28,319 nt of DNA. Source: Hemicentrotus pulcherrimus (lineage: Eukaryota; Echinodermata; Echinoidea; Camarodonta; Strongylocentrotidae). This document shows, in pieces, positions 1 to 12,500 of this stretch (positions are counted from its first letter, which is position 1; each line of letters starts with the position of its first letter). The DNA lies in NCBI GenBank assembly GCA_003118195.1, contig BEXV01000649.1:44034-72352 (forward strand), written 5' to 3'. Below the pieces are notes generated by a model that saw only the letters and a program-made list of their open reading frames with translations, was not told where the DNA came from and did no database searches. A program made the position numbers and the translations under genes.

Positions 1-186
1 TTTTTTAATCTCAAAAATCGGGGTGAGTCTTATACACAGAGATTTACGGTATATATGAAATTCCACTATAAGGACCTATTTCAAGGTAGCCAACAAATTG
101 TAAAAACAGTGTAGACAATTTTGACAATACATGCATGTAATGACCTATCAATCAATTCTAACAAGTGTCATTTCAGAATCGACTAC
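1..186. other. Intron 17, partial
   Basis: AT-rich intron sequence at the window edge. The phrase gtcttatacacagag near base 30 resembles repeat ends I have seen in marine invertebrate genomes, but I cannot name a family. Nothing else is seen. Confidence 0.4.
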
Positions 187-315
187 CTTCTGCTTTTCTC
201 TGCGTTTGAGAGCTTCAAGTTCTCCTCTGAGGTTCTCGACATCTTTCAAGGCGCTGTCTCTGACTTGGATGGCCAGTGAAAAGTCTTCCTCTTTCCTGCT
301 TGCATTGGTTTGCTC
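187..315 (-). CDS. CCDC150: CCDC150-like coding exon 17 (last in window)
   Basis: It encodes 43 residues ([20 protein letters not shown], then [20 protein letters not shown] and KQK). Mammalian CCDC150 has [20 protein letters not shown] and SQKLKEDLEAVEDREN here. The acceptor is TATATTCTAG and the donor GTAGTC, phase 0. If the donor is skipped the frame runs on to a stop near 160. The gene must continue left of base 1. Confidence 0.86.
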
Positions 316-2532
316 CTAGAATATAACAATGATAAGAATCATATAGGCAAGAAGAATAGGACAAGAGGGGGTTGTTTCACAAAGATCCTAAGTCAAACTT
401 AACTCTAAGTTGAACTTAAATATTATGGAAAGCCGTTTGTAGCTTTAAAATAAAATATATTCAACTAACATTTTAAAGTATTTTAGACATTTCATAAATT
501 ACACACCAAGAACGTAAAATCTCCTTGATAATAGAAAATATAAATAATCATGTTCTGCCTTTTCAAATAACTTCTACAAACTATTTTCAAAGATGCTAAC
601 AGCTTTCCATAATTTTTAAGTCCAACTTAGAGATAAGTTCAACTTAGGATCTTTGTGAAACACACCCCAGGATCAATACAAAGAAGAGGGAGACAATGTA
701 GAGAAGGGGAAGCAGAAGAATATGAAAAACAGGAAGGAGCAGGGGAATAGGACAAAGAAAAAGCTTAGAAAGAAAAAGCAGAAATCATGGTGAGGATGAT
801 TAAAAAGAACGGGCAAATGAAGAAAATATAGTAAGCAGAAGAATACGAAAAACAGGAAGAAGAGGAAGAAGAGGAGGAAGAAATAGCTCAAAAAGAAAAA
901 GTAGAAATCATGGTGAGGATGATCAAAAAGAACAGGCAAATGAAGAAAAAAAAGTAAGCAGAAGAATACGAAAAACAGGAAGAAGAAGAAGAGGAAGAAA
1001 TAGCTCAAAAAGACAAAGCAGAAATCATGGTGATGATGATTAAAAAGAAGGGGGAAATGAAAAATGTAAAAGACTAAATGGCACTTCAACTGCGCATGAT
1101 GCCTCCGTCTTAGAGCAATTTTTAAAACCAAAACAGAAGAAATTTTTAACAGGTTCTCAGAATATTGTGATTACAAGCTATTTCTCATATACATGTATGA
1201 CCCTTTGATCTTTGACCTCATTACCCTAGAATCTACTCAGTTCATTGGCTCTGCAAGACACATACATGTATTGAGTTTGATGGTAATCTATCCATTGGTT
1301 CTAATGATAATGCGATCGCAAGCTATTTGTGCATACATAATGAGCCCCATAACCTTTGACCTTGGCCTGATGACCCCAAAAATCTAATCTGTTCATTGCC
1401 TCTGCAAGATACATACATGTCCTGAGTTTCATGGTAATCTGTCCATCTGTTCTAATGATAATGTGATCACAAGCTATTTTTGAATACCGGTACATAATGA
1501 GCCCTGTGACCTTTGGCCTTGTAACACCAAAATCTAATCAATTCATTGGCTCTGCAAGTTACATACATGACCAAGATTGGTAGGAATCCATCTGTCAGTT
1601 CTTGAGATAACGCGATCATGAGAACGGGATGTACGGACGGACGGACAACCCAAAAACATAATGCCTCTGGCTACTTCGTAACGGAGGCATAAAAAAAATA
1701 AAAAGAGAAGATGACAAAAAGAAAGGCAGCAAAAGAGAAAAAAGAGGAGAAGAAGATGAAGAAGAAGGTGCAGAAGATGATGATGTTGTTGATGATGATG
1801 ATGATGATGATGATGAAGAAGAAGAAAAAAAAATTGTTTTTTTCAAAAAGTATTCAAAACTGACTGTTGTAGAAAACTGCGTCCTGGCTCTATATCATTA
1901 GGGACTTTTAGATTTGCAGAACGACAACGTGGATTGCTACGACCATCCTCCTTTTAATGCACTGCCTTGAATGGACGTCACACGTATCAGTACACGCAAA
2001 TCTAAAAGTCCCTATTAACTCAATATTGACTGTTACATGAAAGGTTAAGAAAAATGAAGAAAAAAAAAAAAGTATTATTATTTGTCTGTAACTGTACCTG
2101 TTTCAGAACATTTTCCATGTGTTGCAGGTTCTGCTTGCTATCAGTTAATTCACGCTTTACCTGTGAAAGTTTATAAGGCAAGATAAAAAGCTTTAGCATA
2201 ACATATTAATAATGACAGTTTATTATCATTGTTAGTTTAGTTTTTATAGCAATAATCCTTCAAATTTAAAAATTTTCTGCCTTCAAGGAAACATAATTAT
2301 GTAAAAACATCTTCGTTAAATAGTGTTTCTCAACTCTCCCACCTATTCTATTATCTGTGTGTGGGTGAACTTGACAGTATCTATCTATATATCTATATAT
2401 CTATATATCTGTCTTTCTCTCTCTGTCTCTCTCTCTTTCTCTCGATCTCTCTCTCCTTGGACTTCAATCTTTTTTCGCTCAAAGTGAAAACTTGTGACTC
2501 TTCTTTTCCACACCTGTTTCATATTCAATATG

Positions 2533-2572
<40 letters not shown>

Positions 2573-4535
2573 ACCCTTTCTTTCTCCCTCTATAATTCTC
2601 CTTTCCTCCCCTACTACATGTACCGGGTATTCTACTTTACCCCTCCTTTATATTTATATTTTATGAAATATGAGGTATGTACGACTACTTATTCATTCAT
2701 CTGCTAACGAAAATCATTCTTACCTCTCTCAGCTTTGCTTCTAGGTCGCCGTTGATACTTTTCAGCTTGCTTGCATCTGAATGAACATTTTCCATGCTTT
2801 TCATGTCCCTCTGTAGCTGTTCCACCCTATTTTGGAGTTGACCCTTCTCATAGGCCAACCTGTTCTTACTGTCAAGCAACTCTGTGATGGTAGATTCCAC
2901 TTTCTGATGGGCGGACTGAAAACAAGTACATTGTATGAAGATAACATGATGAATATACAAAACCTTGATGTCACTCACTGCTTAGATTGCAGGCACAGAC
3001 CCGTTGTCTGTCGTACTGCATAACACAATGTCTGAACTGCAAGACTATAGCGCCTGCATGGTCTACTGCACGGCATAGACTTGTACTCTAGCTATGCCCG
3101 AGAAGCCAGAGACTGACAGATCCAGGCTCACTTCAAGGCTTTATGGAACTGTGTTTAAGTGTCAAATAGAGTCTGCATATGTAGACTACTAGTATCTGCC
3201 AATGTAGAGGTACATGTACACACTTTACATGATAAAGTTGGGTTCTGGTTTTAAAGAAAAATGCACTGGAAGGAAATTTGTTGAGTTCATTCTTATTTTG
3301 TTCATTACCTCGCAATAATAACAGTGATACAAAATAGTTTTACATCCATTCAAGATTTGAGTAAATGCTTGAATCTTGTAACCGTGGGCTCGACACTAAC
3401 AGGTTCCTGGGCAATGGAATATGGATGCCCAAAATGATAATTTGGAACCCAGACATATCAAAAATGTGCACAGGGTTGAAGCATACAGACTCTAAAATGA
3501 ATCCAGACCCCCTTTTAAAAAAAAAGAAAAAAGTTAGGAACCCTCTAATAACAAGTGTTCTTTCACTGAGTCATACAACATATAGAATGGTGAAGTGTGA
3601 CATCATCAAAGATCTTTTTTAGAATTTCTCAATCTTTTCCTTCATTTTCTGAAAATGAAGAAAGAAAAATTGAGAAATTCTAAAAATAGATTTTTATTAA
3701 ATATAAGTCACAGCTTCGGTACTCTATTGCTTAAAGGGATCGTTTAACAATGTTAAATCTGAGATACGCGGCCCTACGTGTTATCAGTGTCTGTGATATG
3801 GTGTAATATTGAAGCCCTAAAAAAATCCCGCTTCAAAATGATCAAGAAGTACCTCAAAAAAGTAAAAATCTTCGAGTGACCGGTTTTACCATACTCGTTT
3901 TTCCCAATAGACTGTAGTGTAATGAAAACCGTCAGGCAAACGGTTTTCAAAATTTGTAATTCCAATCATAAATATCTTGATAATTAGACAGGCGATCGGC
4001 TTGTAAAAGTCATGAGGCTCCTGACTGACCTGAAGCTTAATAAAAACATTGCAACTTGAGCTAAATCCAGAATATGGTTTAAGAATCTGAGACAAAGTTA
4101 CCAGATCCCTTTAACGCAGATGATGCATACTGTACATTGGGGCTAAGACCTTATGAATGAAAGATTTGTGTACTTACCTGATGTTGTTCAAGTATTGATA
4201 TCCTCTCCCTCAGCTGTGTATTGTCTTGCTCAGCTGCCTCTTTGTGACTGGTTAAGTTTGTTACCTCAGCCTGTAATACAGAAAGATGTTGACATCACGT
4301 TTAATATATAGTCATATCAGTTCCCATTATAATTCTTTTAAATACATGCTAACACTATTATTATTCTTAGTAGTAGACTTTTTTTCATTTCTTCTTCTCC
4401 TTCTTATTCTCCTCTTCCTCCTCCACTTCGCCTCCTCCTCTCTTTCTCCTCCTCTTCTTCCTTCTTCTTCTTCTTCTTCTTCTTCTTCTTCTTCTCCACC
4501 TCCTTCTTCTTTTTCTCATTTTTCTCCTTCTTCTT

Positions 4536-4588
<53 letters not shown>

Positions 4589-4614
4589 TGTCACCGTCAC
4601 CCTAATCGTCATCC

Positions 4615-4649
<35 letters not shown>

Positions 4650-4703
4650 TTCATCATCCTCATCGTCATCATCGTCATCATCTTCATCATCATCGTCATC
4701 ATC

Positions 4704-4739
<36 letters not shown>

Positions 4740-7700
4740 TTCATTACTATTATTATCATCATTATCTAACATGGCACAGGGCTGACCTGTGCTTGAATAA
4801 TCTTCTCTTGAACTGATCGTCTTTCTTCTGTCATACTATCCACGGCCTGATTCACCTGATGATGAGAGAAATAAGGAAAGGAGGTAAGATAACAAATGTC
4901 GCAACTGAGGAGAGAGAAACACAAGGAGAAGATATGAAACCAGGAGAGAGACGGGGCAGAGAGAGAGAGAGAGAGAATGAGAGAAAAGAGAGAGGGGGTG
5001 GAAGAAAAAGTGATGGGGGTAGGGAGGAGACATAGGTGGAGGAAAGGGGATAGAGAGAGGGGAGAGGGCGCGCTAGAGAGAAGAGGGGGATAAGAGAGAG
5101 GGGAAAACATTGGATACAGAGAGGGGGAGGGAATAGAGAAAAGGAAGGAGGGAGGGGATCAAAAGACAGAGGGGATAGAGAGGGAAAGGGAGGGAATAAA
5201 CAGGATAGAGATATAGAGAGGATGATGGGGAGGTGGAGACAAGCACCCAAGGTGCTAGGCTGTGAAAGATACTGACACAGAAATGCAGAAAGAGAAAGAG
5301 GGAGAGAGAGAGATAGTGATAGCGAAAGAGGGAAAAACAAGAGATAGAATCACATACAGAAATAGGAAGGACATTATATTTACTGTAGACATAATTATCA
5401 ATAAGACACATTATGAGATGCTTTCAAGTGGCCAACATCAGCATTTTAGAAGTACACAGCAAAAACGGAGAAAAGAAACTTCTGCAAATTTTTTAGAAGC
5501 ATCAGAGCTTACCTCATCCATAAGCGAATCCTTTGACCTCAAAACAGCTTCTTTCTCTCTCAGTGCTTCATTCAGTTCATCCTTCACAATACCCATGGCA
5601 TGTTCCTAGAGATATAACCAATTAGAAAGAAGAAAAAAATGATAATAACAATTATAATAATAAAAACAATAACAACAACAGAGATGCCAACCCTATAGGA
5701 TGGTTGTCAGTAACATTTACCCCATTTGTCCGCGACAAATGGGGTCTTTCCGGAACGCAAGACGACGCAGCATATTTTTTGCGCAAACACGCACACAAAC
5801 ACCCAATCACTATTACTACTGGATTTAGAACCTACAATTTTTAAGTTCAAAATAAAGATGTGCATCAAAACGTTTTAAAAAATCTGTTTGCAGTCATAGG
5901 ATCTCCTCCTCGGGTACTCGCTCTTTAGCGTGAATCCATGATAATATTCAGGAAGAAAACACCTCGTTTAAGCGTCGAACGGCAAAGTCGTATCCACAGT
6001 CAAAATGGCAGAACTTGTATCCTACACACTAATGCACACCACACGCACTCCGTACCGCCAGTACCAGCCCAGGCCGCTGAGCGTTCATGAACATAATGCA
6101 GAGTACCGCACTTGCAATGCGCCTGCTGAATCACCAAAGTCTTTGCTATGTATTGCAGGCGCTGCGCACACGATCATCCACCTTCATGCTCCCCCCAAAA
6201 CGCACACCCGCGCGTAGCATACTGGTATCAAAACAATAATGATGGCGGCTGCGCTGTTTCGGAATTGAACAAAATGACCGCAAACGGACCATGTGCAGGC
6301 CTGACCATGTGCGCAAAAGTGTCCATCGAGTGTAGTCAAATTCAGTGAACTTATGAGTAAATGTGTGGGACATGCAGCACTGTGTACAGAGGCTATGTGT
6401 AGATAGGCGGAATACGCTATAATGTACTTGTTTATTGTTTTCCGTAACCTTTTGCTTGTTTACTGTAACATCTCTGCAACAATGATAATAATATCATTAA
6501 TAACAATAATATTATTAGTAATAGTAATCAATGGTTGCCTTAGGACCACCAACTAAAGTAGAAGACCTCTACCTGCTTTAAGGTATTGCCCCACCACACA
6601 TCAGGAGGCTGGTCCTATCCCAGAAAGAAAAGGACAAACAAGAAAACAAGCTACTCCACCCACGCTTCCAACAACAGCCAGTGGGCAAGCGGCTCAAATC
6701 AAGACACAGCTTCCTGCACACTGTAGAGTACCCTTAATACCAGCCCTCATAACCTAAAGATGATCTATTGTGGTCTAACCAGCTCTAAACCACTCCACCT
6801 TAATACCAGCCCTCACAACCTAAGGATGATCTATTGTGGTCTAACCAGCTCCAAACCACTCCACCTTCATACCAGCCCTCACAACCTAAGGATGATCTAT
6901 TGTGGTCTAACCACCTCCAAACCACTCAACATAAACTCTCCCTCAGCCCCCAAGGAATCCCTCGCATCCGGCTCCAGCAGCACTTGGACTTCTTGGCTCA
7001 GCCTCAACCGCCTGAGAACTAGTTACGGACGAAACAGAGTCCTAATGCAGAGGTGGGGGTTTCAGAGACGAACAAATAGCATGTGAATGTGACCAGGAAC
7101 AGACAATGGAACACATGCTAGTCTGCCCACTCCTGTCAGATCCATGCACTAAATGACCTGGAAGCCGTCAGCTGCCGTGCCAGAGCCTGTGTGGAGCACT
7201 GGACCGGACTTGTGTAGTGACCCGATAAGAAGAATTAATAATAATAATAAAATAAGGCAACCTCTCACTTTTGAAGATTGATGTAATATCAGGGGGGTGT
7301 TTCACAGAGATCCTAAGTCGAACTTAACTCTAAGTTCGACTTAAACATTATGGAGAGCCATTTGAAGCCTTAAAATAAAATATATTCAAAAGAAAAAAAT
7401 CAAGTATTTTAGAATTTTCATAAATTCCACATCAAGAACATGAAAATTTGAATCAACATTTTATGCCTTTTGATAAGCATTTTCAAAGATGCTAACAGCT
7501 TTCCATCATTGTTAAGTCCAACTTAGAGATAAGTTCAACTTAGGATCTTTATGAAACAGCCCCCAGTATTCATACTGTAATGTGAATCTTACCAATGAGG
7601 CCATCTCATTTTGATGTTTTGTTTCTATCTCGCTCAGTTTCAGTTTGGCAGAAATCAGTTGCTCCTCTATCCTCGAACTGCACGGAAATAAAACACAAGC

Positions 7701-9547
7701 ATACCATTTGCTTATTCATAATTCCTGTCAAGTTCTTAGATCATATACTTGGTACGAGAAACCATTGGAATCAATATCCTTGACTCCATTCACATTTCAC
7801 GATCATAATACAAGCATCGTAACAAATAAAAGGCCTACTATGAGAGAGGGCCCCCAGCACCGAACTGGTAACATGTCTTTGTGAAAAGGCTGTCAAATTT
7901 ACTCAATTTTCAGCTGGTGATAAGTATAAGTGATATTTAAAGGACTCTGAATTGTCCACATTGATCTCAAGATAATTCTGGGTATAATCATGGCGTCTAA
8001 AAGAGCTCTGAACACTCCGGAAAAAGTACCAACCCTCCCAAAGAAATTGATCTAACAGACACCTAAGGAACTGGAATCCCAGGCCGCCGGGCTCGGCTGT
8101 AATTCCCCTTCCGCTTGGTTCGTGGAACTACCTGGAGCAGTTCTACAGAATGGAGGAACGTATTGACTCTCTTGTCATAAACAAATTGGAGGAGTTGTCT
8201 CTAAAAACGAAAGGAAAATGAGGAGAAACTTGAGGCATGCTGTATTCAGGTAGATACAGTTGTAGCTGAAATGAAGAAACTTAAGAAAGAAAATGATGAT
8301 CTCCTCCTCAAGCTAGATGACTTAGAAAATAGGGGGAGGAGAAATAATCTGATTTTACATGGTATCACAGAGAAAGCTAAGGAGAATTGCCTGGAGGTAG
8401 TTTGAGATTTCATCTCTAATTTTGTTGGAGTACAGACTTCCAGCTACAACATCAAGAGGTGCCACCGCACCCCAACCACCAAGTGGTCAGAGGCAAGGAT
8501 CAGAGTCAGAGAGGGTCAAACCTAGGATCATTCACGTTGCTTTTTTCTCATATGTCGCCAAGGAGGAGGTACGTAGAGCCTGCATTGCCAAATTGAAGAA
8601 GGAGAGTATGTTCAGAGGAGGGAAAGTGTCTGTGTCAGAAGATTTGTCCAGGCGTATCCTACAGTTGAGGCGAGAAAGAATGGAGGAGTTAAAGTGTTTG
8701 AAGGAGGAAGGCAAGAAGCTTTTTTTCATTTATCCCTAAAGGCCAGCTTTCAGGAACAACAATGGAAAGTTGATCATCATTAATAAGCCATAGCCCTGCT
8801 TTCTTGATCTTGAAATTTATTGTTTATGTCCATTAATATCACGCTTTAGCAAATGCTTTTTGTGTGTGTTTCCTTTAGAATAGAGCAGGATTTCAAACAA
8901 ATAGTCATGATTCACTGGTCAATATATGCTCTTTTTGACAATAACCATTCTGATCTTCGATATATTATTTTGTTGGTAGTTTTAGCTCAATAATTGATTT
9001 TAGACTAGAACAAAAATTATGCAAGGTCACAGAATATGGAAGTTTATTTACATATGTCATGCTCAAGTGGAAAAGAAATTTAGATTTACATGCCACACAC
9101 AACCAGTAGCCTAATAGGTGTACACTGTATACAGTCATAATAACGGCAGGGAGACGGGAGTTAAACTTCTCCCTGATAACAGGTACTCTATTGTGTAATG
9201 TGTATGGTACTATGGTTAAGTTTTTTATTCTTATGTCCATCATCTACATGTATAATTTAGTATTTGGGTTAGAGCATTATTTCAAACAAGACGATCCATG
9301 AGTGATTAGGCAATGGGGCCCTTGCTGGGGGCCTGGACATTTTGGTTCGTACTTGTAATCTTTATCCGTATTGTGTGACAATTCTAATGATACATTTTAA
9401 GATTCACCAGCTTGATTTTGGGGCATTATATAAGCCTTTACTTTTTACATGTTACAACAAGGTTGTTTTTTATTTGAAACCTTGTTTTTCACCTTGCACG
9501 TTTGTCGCCTTCTTTTCAAGACTTAATACTTCTGTAATTAATTGTTT

Positions 9548-9585
<38 letters not shown>

Positions 9586-12500
9586 TTTTGTTGTTGTTAT
9601 TATGTGGCAGAGTGTTCTTTTTGTGGTGTTTATAGTGTACTAAATACAGTCATCTTGTTATATTGCTTTTATGATGGAGTTCAATATAGTATTCAAATAC
9701 TTTGGCTAGTAGCACTTGATTGTGATAATCCTCCACCATGGCCATAAAATTGAATACTTTTAATTGTCGTGGGTTGTAAAAATTTCATAAAAGAAAGAAG
9801 ATTTTCCCTTATCTGAAAAGTAATTAGGTACTGATATTATTTTTTGCAAGAAACACACTTCTGATAAAAAAGATGAAATTTTGTGGAAAACTCAGTGGGG
9901 TGAACTTGCTTTTTGTTTCAAGTTTTAATTCTGCCAGTAGAGGAGTTGCTATCTTGATCAGAAAAACTCTCTATGTTCAGGCACTTTCCATATTTAGTGA
10001 CCCTGAAGGAAGATTATTATATTAAAGGCAATCTTAAATGATCTACAAATGACTTAAGTTAACATATATGCATCAAATAAGGATGATCCTGACTTCTTGT
10101 TAGAGGTTTTTGCTAAAATAGATAAACTAAGCAGTCCCATCATATTCATAGTTGGAGATTTCAACTTAGTAATCAGCCCACTTGATTATCAGGGTTCAAG
10201 ATCACAACATTCAAACACAAATTCGAGTGAAATGCTATCTAATCTAATGGATGAAATTGGACTTGTTGATGTGTGGAGACACTTTCATCCTAACTTACGA
10301 CAGTATACTCGCCACCAAAAAAAACACCAAGGGCTTTATCCAGGTTTGATTTTATTTTAGTCTCTAGTAATTTTATAGATAATTGTGTAAGTTCTAAAAT
10401 ATTACCTGGGATACAATCAGACCATTCTTTAGTTCAAATTTTATTAAATGATAATCAACCTAAAAGGGGGGAGAGGTTTTTGGAAAATGAATTGTCACTA
10501 CCTTCACCATAATTCTGATCTTGTTCAATCAATTATAGAAACAATAACTGATATCATAAAAACTCCGATTGCAACCCCAACATATTATGGGACTCCCTAA
10601 AGTGTGTTATTACAGGGGTTACCATGGAATATTCCTCTAGGAAGAAAAGAGAAAGAAACAGTGAAAAAAATAGGCTATTACTTGACATTGATAAGATAAG
10701 ACTACAATTGTCAAATACCATTGCACCTCATGATGATAATTCCCTCTTGACAAAATTAGAAGAATTGGAAGAAAAGTTAACAATATTTATGATTTTGAGA
10801 CAAAAGGGTTAATTACTTGATCCAGGGTTAGATGGGTAGAGGAAGGAGAGAAAAGTACTAAATATTTTTGTAATTTAGAAAACAGGAACTGGCATAAGAA
10901 AAATATATATCTAGGCTAAAAGACTCTAAAGGTGCCCTAATTACTGACCCAGCTGGAATCTTATGGTAATTTATACTCTTTTCAAGAAGATGCTCAAGGA
11001 GTAATTGATGGAAATGACATTAACAAATCTCTCTTTGATAAAATCAATATTCCACAATTATCGGAAGATCAAAAACAATTTCTAGACACCCCTCTTACAA
11101 ATCAAGAAATGTATGTCATTAGATCCATGAATAGGAATAAAAACCCCAGGGTTTGATGGTATATAATATTTTGATATATATGATATTTTGGCCTGACATG
11201 GTGAAATCCCTGAATTTTTCTTTACAAAATGGAATTTTGTCTCCCTCACAAAGGAATGGTATAATCACTCTCCTTCCAAAGAAGGATAGAAAAAAAAAGG
11301 ATAATAAAAATTATCGCCCTATTACATTTTTGACATCAGATATAAAATTGTGCTTTGCGAACCGTCTTGAGCATTGCTTATCTGATCTTATTCAAAGTGA
11401 TCAATCTGATTTTACATGTATGAAAGGTAGGAACACTAGCCACAACATTCGTTTAACTTTGGACATAATTGAATACACTAAAATGAATGATATTCCAGGA
11501 TTTGTTTTGTTACTTGACATTGAGAAAGCCTTTGATAGTGTCTCCCACAATTTTTTATTTCTAACACTAAGACAGAAGGATTCACCTAATTGCTCCCTTT
11601 TTGATAAAAAGGAGGAAACAATGGTCCACTTATTTTGTGAATGTGAAAAGGTTACCCCAGTTTGGCAGGACCTCCTTACCATTATTTCTCAGAATAGTTT
11701 TGCCATGAATGTTACTGGGAATCTGTAATGACAAGTTTGTATCATACTTTTTATTTTTCTTTTAACAATTATTCTTTTTTTATGTTTTAAGATTTTGTAT
11801 TCTCATCATGTAAATCTTTTGTAAATATTGTGATTCTTGATGATTTTTCTAATAAAAACATAAATATTAAAAATAAAAAATAAAAATAAATTAATTAATC
11901 TTTCAGCCAAGGTCAACAAACTTTCTACATGTCAACGGACTTTCTTGTCACATGCCATGTTCAACATGATCGTTTTCACCTTTGGTCTTCACACCCTAGA
12001 CACACCCCCACATTCGTCCAATCATAGCACGGGTTTTCCGGTCCCAGACAGCTCGCTCGCTCCACGATCCGATCCACTACTACTACTGGATCAATAGTAA
12101 ACAACGCGTGGGATTTTTCAAGCGCTATACACGCTACGTGTGCACGCTCGTGACATTTAGCACCCACATAGCATAGCATTGAAAACAACAAGAAAGATCC
12201 CAAAGATTATGACAACGGATCTGAACGAAAAACATAGCAAAATGGCAGAAGTAACTCAAGAAAATTTAATCGACGGAGAGTTCATGCCAGCCTCCAGTTT
12301 TCTGGACAGCTTTGATCCATCTGTTGGAGAAGTTTGGGCCCGAATTCAGGACAGTGGAAAGCAGGAGGTTGATCTGGCAGTGGTACAGAAACAGGAAGGA
12401 AGATAATGGCCCTTGCATCACCCCTCTGTAAAAAAAAAATCTCTTGAGCTTGGAGGGAAGAATGCAGCCGTGGTGTTCGACCATGTCAACCTTGAAGAGA

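Larger units (their letters stand above)
7990..11893 (+). mobile_element. Decayed L1/Tx1-type LINE with ORF1 and ORF2 remnants
   Basis: An ORF1 remnant (7990-8790), an endonuclease remnant (9738-10360), reverse transcriptase pieces (10624-11560) and a C-terminal piece (11569-11728) lie in order on the plus strand. They end in an A-rich tail with AATAAA at 11853-11893. All parts carry stops or frameshifts. The ORF1 type (coiled coil followed by an RNA-binding domain) and the ENNRS-like motif point to the L1/Tx1 group. It sits in intron 10 opposite to the host gene. Confidence 0.88.

Noticed and set aside
673..1131. 152-codon Phe/Leu-rich frame on the minus strand
   Set aside because: It follows from the 123-base purine repeat being a multiple of three; no domain is seen.
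4286..4816. Open frame rich in His on the plus strand, and Met-rich frame 4385-4762 on the minus strand
   Set aside because: Both are translations of TTC and TCA triplet runs, with no start context, homology or splice signals.
4766..5411. Several overlapping Ser/Leu/Pro-rich frames on the minus strand
   Set aside because: They are translations of the GA-rich tract; only 4787-4855 at the edge is a true exon, in its own frame.
6732..6929. Evenly spaced direct repeats that recall a CRISPR array
   Set aside because: The units are contiguous with no unique spacers, and lie in an animal LINE fragment.
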